Assembly (NCBI GenBank): GCA_020849825.1
Contig: JADZFP010000147.1
Span: 1 to 5,280 of the forward strand
DNA length: 5,280 nt
Reading direction: 5' to 3'
Source: Saprospiraceae bacterium
Lineage (GTDB): Bacteria > Bacteroidota > Bacteroidia > Chitinophagales > Saprospiraceae
Each line of letters opens with the position of its first letter. Position 1 is the stretch's first letter. Of this stretch, positions 1-5,280 are shown piece by piece. A model generated the notes under the pieces. That model saw nothing but the letters and a program-made list of their open reading frames with translations, was not told the origin of the DNA and made no database searches. The translations under genes were made by a program, and so were the position numbers.

Positions 1-531
1 CTCGGGTACGTCCTTTACGCTTGCCGGTCCGGTACGTTGCGCTGTTTTAACCGCTTCATAAATTTGAATGTCCTCTTTCGAAAGTTCGAGTTTGCCAGTC
101 TTCATTTGAAGCCAGATCTCACCGAGCATAAAATCGAGCAGCGTTTTCATTGCAGTTCCCTGGCAGGTATTGAGAAAATCCGGAAAACGCCCCGTTCTCG
201 GCTGAGCCGATTCCGTACGCAGCATAGGGATGACCGCGTGCGGGAAACGCTCGACGGCCGCTTTGAAAGCAAATGCCGCAACGGCCAGGCTGTCGTGTCG
301 AAACAACGGAAAAAGGTCTTCTTCTTTCAACAAGGGCAGCAGTTGCGCATAGTCGTTGAATTGAGGGTCGATTTGCAGTGGGCCCTGATACAATCCGGTG
401 ACGATAAGCGAGCCGGTGACATAATTGCGCTGTGCCAGACGGTCCACCAGCGAATCGCGAAGCGAAAGGTTTTGAGCATGTAATCCAATAGACACGCTCA
501 GGCAACAGCAGGTTACAACCAAACGAAACAT
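1..531 (-). CDS. Secreted protein of unknown function, N-terminal part (cut by left edge)
   Basis: This frame is open from an ATG at 531-529 to the window edge: 177 codons with no stop, so the C-terminus is missing. Residues 1-19 form a signal peptide (MFRLVV, three Cys at 8-10, a hydrophobic stretch to Gly16, then LHA before Gln20), so the product should be exported to the periplasm or beyond. The Cys triplet lacks a proper lipobox, so a lipoprotein is unlikely. Residues about 61-105 look strongly helical and amphipathic, somewhat like a HEAT-type helix pair, but this is only an impression. No catalytic motif is visible and I do not recognise the family. The start overlaps the stop of the preceding FGE-fold gene by one base (TAATG). 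An AAGGA sits 3 bases before the ATG, rather close for a ribosome-binding site, so translational coupling is likely. Reality of the gene is well supported by the open frame, signal peptide and overlap; function is unknown. Confidence 0.85.
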   Translation of the reverse strand, partial: MFRLVVTCCCLSVSIGLHAQNLSLRDSLVDRLAQRNYVTGSLIVTGLYQGPLQIDPQFNDYAQLLPLLKEEDLFPLFRHDSLAVAAFAFKAAVERFPHAVIPMLRTESAQPRTGRFPDFLNTCQGTAMKTLLDFMLGEIWLQMKTGKLELSKEDIQIYEAVKTAQRTGPASVKDVPE

Positions 532-1487
532 TAGTCCTTGATCGCTTTTTCAAAAAAAGCATCCCTTTCGGCCTTGGTCTTTGTACCGGTTTCGCGCACA
601 ATACGGAAGCCCACGAAAGGCGAATCGGGATTCCACCATTTGCTTTTCGGGATTTGCGGGTCGCGGGCCTGCCATTTGATTTCGCTTTTGCGGCGGTCGG
701 CACAGCGGAGATCTTCGGTGTAATCTTCGAACGAACCGCCCCGTACGGTGCGGGAGTGCTTTTTTGTTGGAAAAACGACCGGATTGACCAACACAGTGTC
801 GCCTTCCTTGAAATAATCGGCGACGTAAAAATCGAGGGTCCACTCGGCCACATTGCCGTGCATGTCGTACAAGCCCCAGGCATTGGGCTTTTTGGTCGCT
901 ACTTTCTGATAGGAACCCGCGCTGTTGTCGTAAAACCAGGCGTATTCGCCGGCTTGTTTGGGGTCGTCGCCCCAGGAATAAGTGGTGGATGCCCCGGCGC
1001 GGCAGGCGTATTCCCATTCGGCCTCGGTTGGCAGGCGGTAAAAATCGCCGGTTTTGTCGGAGAGCCATTGGCAATAACGCAGGGCGGCCTGTTGCGTCAT
1101 GGAAGCCGCCGGATAGCCGCCGGCACGACCGCGGCCATACACAAAATCGAAGTAGGGCGGCGTGGGGCGTGCCACGGCGTCGGCGCGGAAAGGCTCGGCG
1201 GCGGCCGTGGAATCCGTATCGAACTTCACGTATTGAAAGCGGTCGAACTCATCCCAGGTCACTTCGCACACACCCATCCAGAAAGTGTCGAGTTGCACAC
1301 TGTTCCGGCCTTCGTCGTCGTCGCGCCCCGGTTCATTGGCGCTGCTGCCCATCTGGTAAGCGCCGCCGGGCAGCAGCGCCATGTTGAAAGTGATGTTGCT
1401 GCCGGGAATACGGACGGTTTCTGTCCGTTGGGCCATTGTTCCGGCGCTCAGGAGCAGTTGCAGAAGGATCAGAGGAAGGATGCGCAT
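531..1487 (-). CDS. Secreted FGE-sulfatase-fold (SUMF1-like) protein lacking the catalytic cysteine pair
   Basis: A complete 318-residue protein. Residues 1-19 are a signal peptide (MRILPLILLQLLL, cleavage probably before Gln20). The rest matches the formylglycine-generating-enzyme fold from end to end: PGGAYQMGSS at 40-49, DTFWMGVCEVTWDEF at 67-81, RLPTEAEWEYACRAG at 151-165, GLYDMHGNVAEW at 205-216, VRGGSF at 248-253, RCADRR at 261-266 and GFRIVRE at 293-299. True FGE activates sulfatases by oxidising a cysteine to formylglycine, using two cysteines just after the GGS motif (Cys336 and Cys341 in human SUMF1). Here that stretch reads GGSFEDYTEDLRC, so both are absent and only the non-catalytic third Cys (Cys262) remains. 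I infer a structural, binding or other non-FGE role, as in many fold members of Bacteroidota. It is not an obvious GldK: there is no lipobox Cys and no gldL-like gene follows. The ATG at 1487 gives an intact signal peptide. It lies 18 bases after the RND pump gene and is probably cotranscribed with it. Confidence 0.93.
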   Translation of the reverse strand: MRILPLILLQLLLSAGTMAQRTETVRIPGSNITFNMALLPGGAYQMGSSANEPGRDDDEGRNSVQLDTFWMGVCEVTWDEFDRFQYVKFDTDSTAAAEPFRADAVARPTPPYFDFVYGRGRAGGYPAASMTQQAALRYCQWLSDKTGDFYRLPTEAEWEYACRAGASTTYSWGDDPKQAGEYAWFYDNSAGSYQKVATKKPNAWGLYDMHGNVAEWTLDFYVADYFKEGDTVLVNPVVFPTKKHSRTVRGGSFEDYTEDLRCADRRKSEIKWQARDPQIPKSKWWNPDSPFVGFRIVRETGTKTKAERDAFFEKAIKD

Positions 1488-1505
1488 GGTAATTGATTTG
1501 GACTT

Positions 1506-4500
1506 TTAATCGTGTGTGGAAGCCCGCTTTTTCCCGCTCAAAAAGACGTACATCGCCGGAATAACGAAAAGGGTCAGCACGAGCGAAAACAACAAGCCGC
1601 CGACAACCACTATACCGAGCGGTATGCGGCTCGTGGATGCAGCGCCCAGGGCCATGGCGATAGGTAAGGCGCCCAGCACCGTGGCCAGGGTGGTCATGAG
1701 AATCGGGCGCAGGCGGGCCTGTGCGGCTTCTACCACGGCCTCTAATTTGGTGAGGTCGCGGCCGCTGCGCATCTTCTGGTTGGCAAACTCGACGATCAGG
1801 ATGCCGTTTTTGGTAACCAGGCCGATGAGCATGATCATGCCGATCTGGGAGAAAATATTGAACGTATTGCCCGACAGCCAAAGCGAGAGGTAGGCGCCTG
1901 CAATGGCCAGCGGTACGGTCAGCATGATGATAAACGGATCGCGGAAACTTTCAAACTGGGCCGCCAGGATGAGGTAAATCAAACCCAGCGCCAGGAAAAA
2001 GGCAAAAAACGTGTTGCCCGAGCTTTCGCGAAAATCGCGGGAGGCGCCGCTCAAATCCGTCTCGAACGTATCGTCGAGCAGATTGGCAGCGATGGCCTCC
2101 ATGGCGGCAATGCCTTCGCCCAGGGTTTTTCCGGGCGCCAGTGCCGCGCTGAACGTGGCGCTTTTGTAGCGGTTGTAGTGGTAAAGGGTGGGCGGATTGC
2201 TGGTTTCGACAAAATGCACCACATTGTCGAGCTGAACCATGGCCCCCCGGTTGTTGCGCACGTAGAGCGAAGCCAGGTCGAGCGGTTCGTCGCGCTCGGC
2301 ACGGTCGACCTGGCCGATGACCTGGTATTGTTTGCCGTTCATCAGGAAATACCCGAAGCGGCGGCCGGAAAGGGCCAGTTGCAGGGTATTGCTGATGTCG
2401 AGCACACTCACCCCCAGTTCGGCGGCGCGTAGTCGGTCGATCTCAACCTGGAGTTCGGGTTTGTTGAATTTCAGATTGACGTCGACGTTGGCGAAAGTGG
2501 GGTCTTTGCGCGCTTCTTCGAGGAATTGGGGCACTTTTTCCTGCAATTTTTTAAAATCCAGGTTTTGTACCACAAACTGCACCGGCAAGCCGAAGCCGGA
2601 GGCCAGGCTGGTGGAAATGGTTTGTTCCTGGTTGGGAAACACCCGCGCGCCGGTATAACGGCGGTACATGCGCACCATCTGGTCGTACACCTGTTGCTGG
2701 CTGCGTCCGCGTTCCTGCGGATCGCTGAGCATGACGCTGATAAAGCCCGTGTTGGTGCCCCCGGCCGTAAAACGCCCCGGCGCGGTAATGCCGAACACCA
2801 TGCGTTGCTCCGGAATGGAATCCATGGCCAGCTGCGCAATATCCATGATTACCTGCTCCGTCTGGTCGAAATCGGTTCCTTCCGGCGCGGTGATGTTGGC
2901 GCGGATCAGGGAGCGGTCTTCCAGCGGCGCCAATTCGGATTTGATGTTTTTTTGAAAAAACCGGATCATCCAGAAACAAGCCAGCAACAGGACGACGCTG
3001 AGCCAGCGAACGTTCATAAACGCCCGCAAACTGTTGCCATACAGGCGGTCCATGCCTTCAAAAAACGGTTCGGTAACCCGGTAGAACCAGCCGTGCTCGT
3101 GCGCTTTGCCGCCCAGTTTGACGTTGAGCACGGGGGTAAGGGTAAGCGATACAAAAGCCGAGATCAGGACGGCCCCAGCCACCACTATCCCGAATTCACG
3201 GAACAAACGGCCGGTAAAGCCTTGTAAAAAGATTACCGGGATAAACACCACGGCAAGGGTAATAGAGGTGGAAATAACGGCAAAAAAGATCTCCCGGGTG
3301 CCCTCCCGCGCGGCTGTCCACTTGTCCATGCCGTCTTCGATCTTTTTAAAAATATTCTCCGTGACCACAATCCCGTCGTCGACCACCAGGCCGGTAGCTA
3401 ATACGATGGCGAGCAGGGTGAGCACGTTGATGGTAAAGCCGAAGAGGTACATGATGAAAAATGCGCCGATTAGCGACACAGGGATGTCGATCAAAGGGCG
3501 GAGGGCGATCAGCCAGCTGCGGAAAAAGAGGAAGATGATGAGCACCACCAGCGAAATGGCGATGACCAGGGTCTCTTCTACTTCCGAAATGGCGCGCCGC
3601 ACGAATTTTGACTTGTCGATCCCGACATCGATAATCATGTCGGACGGCAGTTCTTTTTTGATCTGTTCGAAACGTTTGTAGAACTCGTCGGCGATCTCCA
3701 CGTAGTTGGAGCCGGGTTGCGGGATAATAGCCATCGACAAGCCCTGGATGTTGTTGCGGCGGGCGCCGCTCTCTTCGTCTTCGGGGCCCAGTACGGCCTC
3801 GCCCACATCGCGGAAACGGATGGTCTGACCGGCGGTTTGCCGGATGATCATGTTGTTGAATTCCTCTTCGGTAGTGAGGCGCCCGAAGGTTTTGACGGTG
3901 AGTTCCGTCACGTCGCCGCGCACCTTGCCAGCGGGGAGTTCCACGTTTTCGCGGTTGAGGGCGGCCTGTACGTCCTGCACGTTGAGGCCGAAGGCGACCA
4001 GTTTGGCGGGGTCCATCCAGAGGCGCATGGCCGGGCGCTTTTGCCCGAAAATATTGACGGCAGATACCCCGGGAATGGTTTGGAAGCGCTCGAGCAGCAC
4101 GTTTTCCGCGTAATCACTGAGATCCACCAGGCTTCGGGAAGCGCTTTGCAGCGGTACGAAGATGATAGGGTCGCTTGAGGCATCGGCTTTTTGCACAACG
4201 GGCGGTCCGTCGATGTCCTGCGGAAGGGAGCGCACGGCCTGGCTGACCTTGTCGCGCACGTCGTTGGCAGCGCGTTCGAGGTCGGCGCCCAGTTCGAACT
4301 CCACGGTAATCACACTGGCGCCCAGGGCGGAGTTGGAAGAAATTGTGCGAATACCGGCAACCCCGTTGATGGCTTTTTCGAGCGGCTCGGTGATCTGGCT
4401 TTCAATCACCTCGGCATTGGCGCCTGTGTAGTTGGTGCGCACGGTGATGTTGGGCGGATCGATGGCCGGGTATTCGCGCACGCCCAGGAAGCGGTATCCG

Positions 4501-4580
4501 ATAACGCCAAACACGACGATCAGGATACTCATGACGGTGGCTAAAACGGGGCGGCGGAGCGACAGGTCGGAAAGATTCAT
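1506..4580 (-). CDS. RND-family proton-driven efflux pump, HAE-1 (AcrB/MexB) type inner-membrane subunit
   Basis: A complete 1024-residue protein, the usual length for AcrB-type pumps. These work as inner-membrane trimers that use proton import to expel hydrophobic or amphiphilic compounds through a periplasmic adaptor and a TolC-like channel. Twelve membrane segments are visible at about 12-28, 337-356, 364-382, 384-409, 433-454, 460-485, 526-542, 857-876, 882-902, 909-933, 959-978 and 986-1014, with two large periplasmic loops at about 29-336 and 543-856. The proton relay is complete: the Asp pair 401-402 in LVVDDGIVV, Lys924 in GLVTKNGILIVEFA, and Arg956 and Thr963 in RLRPILMTT. The double Asp favours the drug (HAE) class over the metal (HME, CusA-like) class. 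The ATG at 4580 gives the standard N-terminus MNLSDLSLRRPVLATVM. A TTG 13 codons upstream (4619) overlaps the probable promoter element and was rejected. No adaptor or channel gene is adjacent in the window. The substrate cannot be told from sequence. Confidence 0.96.
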   Translation of the reverse strand: MNLSDLSLRRPVLATVMSILIVVFGVIGYRFLGVREYPAIDPPNITVRTNYTGANAEVIESQITEPLEKAINGVAGIRTISSNSALGASVITVEFELGADLERAANDVRDKVSQAVRSLPQDIDGPPVVQKADASSDPIIFVPLQSASRSLVDLSDYAENVLLERFQTIPGVSAVNIFGQKRPAMRLWMDPAKLVAFGLNVQDVQAALNRENVELPAGKVRGDVTELTVKTFGRLTTEEEFNNMIIRQTAGQTIRFRDVGEAVLGPEDEESGARRNNIQGLSMAIIPQPGSNYVEIADEFYKRFEQIKKELPSDMIIDVGIDKSKFVRRAISEVEETLVIAISLVVLIIFLFFRSWLIALRPLIDIPVSLIGAFFIMYLFGFTINVLTLLAIVLATGLVVDDGIVVTENIFKKIEDGMDKWTAAREGTREIFFAVISTSITLAVVFIPVIFLQGFTGRLFREFGIVVAGAVLISAFVSLTLTPVLNVKLGGKAHEHGWFYRVTEPFFEGMDRLYGNSLRAFMNVRWLSVVLLLACFWMIRFFQKNIKSELAPLEDRSLIRANITAPEGTDFDQTEQVIMDIAQLAMDSIPEQRMVFGITAPGRFTAGGTNTGFISVMLSDPQERGRSQQQVYDQMVRMYRRYTGARVFPNQEQTISTSLASGFGLPVQFVVQNLDFKKLQEKVPQFLEEARKDPTFANVDVNLKFNKPELQVEIDRLRAAELGVSVLDISNTLQLALSGRRFGYFLMNGKQYQVIGQVDRAERDEPLDLASLYVRNNRGAMVQLDNVVHFVETSNPPTLYHYNRYKSATFSAALAPGKTLGEGIAAMEAIAANLLDDTFETDLSGASRDFRESSGNTFFAFFLALGLIYLILAAQFESFRDPFIIMLTVPLAIAGAYLSLWLSGNTFNIFSQIGMIMLIGLVTKNGILIVEFANQKMRSGRDLTKLEAVVEAAQARLRPILMTTLATVLGALPIAMALGAASTSRIPLGIVVVGGLLFSLVLTLFVIPAMYVFLSGKKRASTHD

Positions 4581-4616
4581 ACAGGAGGGATAATCAGTAA
4601 GCCGGGATTGGCCGGA

Positions 4617-4624
4617 CAAATGTA
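4617..4624 (-). promoter_or_regulatory. Probable Bacteroidota-type promoter (-7 element) for the RND pump gene
   Basis: Read on the minus strand the bases are TACATTTG, an exact match to TAnnTTTG, the -7 consensus of the Bacteroidota housekeeping sigma factor. It ends 36 bases before the pump ATG, so transcription would start near 4611 and leave a leader of about 30 bases. I see no TTG at the expected -33 distance, which weakens the call. The intergenic position, downstream of uvrA and before a three-gene same-strand run, fits. Confidence 0.45.
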
Positions 4625-4653
4625 ACGAACGGGGTAAAGTCGTGGTCTACTTA

Positions 4654-4697
4654 CCTTAAAGGCTTAAGCGGATTCGCCATCAATAGCGGTACTACCG
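4654..4697. promoter_or_regulatory. Cluster of short palindromes upstream of the probable pump promoter, possible operator region
   Basis: Three small dyad symmetries lie close together: CCTTAAAGG (4654-4662), GCTTAAGC (4662-4669), which also pair with each other as CTTAA/TTAAG around a 4-base loop, and CGGTACTACCG (4687-4697), a perfect 5+1+5 inverted repeat. They sit about 40-85 bases upstream of the inferred transcription start, where an activator or distal repressor could bind. RND pump genes are often under local regulators, but no regulator gene is visible here. Symmetries this short can arise by chance. Confidence 0.2.
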
Positions 4698-4708
4698 TTC
4701 CAGGAAAC

Positions 4709-4742
4709 CGGGCATTCCCGCTGAATGGGGAATATTCGCCCG
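4709..4742 (-). terminator. Bulged hairpin just after uvrA, possible weak terminator
   Basis: Two bases after the uvrA stop the minus strand can fold: an outer 5-bp stem CGGGC/GCCCG (4742-4738 with 4713-4709) and an inner 6-bp stem ATTCCC/GGGAAT (4733-4728 with 4719-4714), with an 8-base loop and a 4-base bulge (GAAT) on the 5' arm only. The 3' side runs on as GTTTCC, only three T, so it is a poor classical intrinsic terminator. It could instead protect the 3' end of the uvrA transcript. Confidence 0.35.
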
Positions 4743-4744
4743 AA

Positions 4745-5280
4745 TCACGGGTTCAATTCCAATTTCAAAAACTTCCCCGTCCAGCTTTCTTCCACCGCGG
4801 CTACCGTTTCCGGCGTACCCGCCGCCACGATGGTACCGCCGCGCGCGCCGCCGTCGGGGCCGATGTCGATGAGGTAGTCGGCTTGTTTCACCACGTCGAG
4901 GTTGTGTTCGATAACGACGACGGTGTTGCCCTTTTCCACGAGTTTGTTGAGCACGTGGAGCAATTGGCGGATGTCTTCGAAATGCAGTCCGGTCGTCGGT
5001 TCGTCGAGGATATAAATGGTGCGGCCGGTGTCTTTTTTCGAGAGTTCTTCGGCGAGTTTGACGCGTTGGGCTTCGCCGCCGGAGAGTGTGGTGGCTTGCT
5101 GGCCCAGGGTGATGTAGCCCAGTCCCACGTCCTGCAAGGTTTTGATTTTCCGAAAAATGGAAGGAATGGGTGCAAAAAACTCCACCGCCTCGTCGATGGT
5201 CATATCGAGCACGTCGGAGATGCTTTTGCCTTGGTACAGCACTTCGAGCGTCTCGCGGTTGTAACGGCGCCCGAGGCAGC
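4745..5280 (-). CDS. uvrA: UvrABC excinuclease subunit A, C-terminal part (cut by right edge)
   Basis: This is the last 177 residues of UvrA, the cytoplasmic dimeric ABC ATPase that finds DNA damage and loads UvrB in nucleotide excision repair. The frame stays open to the right edge, so the N-terminal part, about four fifths of a typical protein of some 940 residues, lies outside. The first visible residue is a Cys followed by LGRRYNRETLEV, corresponding to the last cysteine of the C-terminal zinc finger. After it come the second ABC module's signature LSGGEAQRVKLAEE (fragment residues 65-78), Walker B ILDEPTTGLH (90-99) and the switch histidine in VVVIEHNLDVV (120-130), then the typical UvrA ending with GPDGGARGGTIVAAGTPE. 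Every catalytic motif in the visible part is intact; Walker A of this module is beyond the edge. A GTG at 5242 is only an internal codon, not a start. The stop (TGA, 4747-4745) is followed by 164 non-coding bases, so uvrA is probably transcribed separately from the pump gene. Confidence 0.98.
   Translation of the reverse strand, partial: CLGRRYNRETLEVLYQGKSISDVLDMTIDEAVEFFAPIPSIFRKIKTLQDVGLGYITLGQQATTLSGGEAQRVKLAEELSKKDTGRTIYILDEPTTGLHFEDIRQLLHVLNKLVEKGNTVVVIEHNLDVVKQADYLIDIGPDGGARGGTIVAAGTPETVAAVEESWTGKFLKLELNP

Noticed and set aside
544..560. A 7-bp A/T-rich hairpin (GCTTTTT/AAAAAGC) at the 3' end of the FGE-fold gene, with a run of seven T that might suggest a terminator or slippage site.
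   Set aside because: It encodes the peptide AFFEKA. A very similar dyad occurs around 2946-2961 in the pump gene, where FFQK is encoded, so it looks like a by-product of Phe-Phe-x-Lys codons. The reading frame continues normally.
119..883. A 254-codon minus-strand open frame in a different frame.
   Set aside because: It straddles the end of the FGE-fold gene and the start of the next gene, both of which have better evidence. Its product is Pro/Arg/Ser-rich, as expected of an out-of-frame shadow.
531..1487. Identification as GldK of the gliding/type IX secretion machinery.
   Set aside because: GldK is a lipoprotein followed by gldL. This protein has no cysteine in its signal peptide (the first is Cys74), and the next gene is an exported soluble-looking protein, not a two-helix membrane protein.
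654..1496. A plus-strand open frame of 280 codons opposite the FGE-fold gene.
   Set aside because: It is fully antisense to a gene with clear family motifs and a signal peptide. Its product is low-complexity Gly/Ala/Val-rich sequence with no recognisable motif.
2526..3227. A plus-strand open frame of 233 codons inside the pump gene, with others at 3106-3681 and 3717-4178.
   Set aside because: All lie antisense to the intact 1024-residue pump and show no motif or start context of their own.
1506..4580. A heavy-metal (CusA-like) RND pump.
   Set aside because: The fourth membrane segment has the paired Asp of drug-class pumps (VVDDGIVV), not the single Asp pattern of the metal class.

Overview
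The window is a chromosomal stretch in which all four supported genes lie on the minus strand, so they read from right to left. It most likely comes from a member of the Bacteroidota. The grounds are a TAnnTTTG-type promoter element (TACATTTG) upstream of the efflux gene, no convincing Shine-Dalgarno sequence before the internal starts, secreted proteins whose signal peptides end in Ala-Gln, and protein sequence of Bacteroidota flavour. Base composition looks moderately GC-rich by eye, which would suit the Saprospiria/Chitinophagia side of the phylum. That finer placement is a guess.

Layout in transcription order: (1) 5280-4745, the C-terminal 177 residues of UvrA, the ATPase of nucleotide excision repair, cut by the right edge. 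(2) 4744-4581, a 164-base intergenic stretch with a bulged hairpin just after uvrA, several short palindromes, and a probable promoter about 40 bases before the next start. (3) 4580-1506, a complete RND inner-membrane pump of the HAE-1 (AcrB/MexB) type with its whole proton-relay set. (4) After an 18-base gap, 1487-531, a secreted protein with a formylglycine-generating-enzyme (FGE-sulfatase) fold that lacks the catalytic cysteine pair. (5) Overlapping it by one base (TAATG), 531 to the left edge, the first 177 residues of a secreted protein I do not recognise. This last gene runs off the window without a stop.

Genes 3 to 5 are probably one transcription unit: an efflux pump followed by two exported proteins, the last two likely translationally coupled. 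The pump has no adaptor (membrane fusion protein) or outer-membrane channel gene beside it inside the window; upstream is the unrelated uvrA. Most of the window is ordinary core-genome content. The parts worth a second look are the inactive-looking FGE-fold protein, its one-base coupling to an unknown exported protein, and their linkage to an RND pump that has no adaptor next to it. I see no RNA genes, mobile elements, CRISPR arrays or signs of recent transfer.
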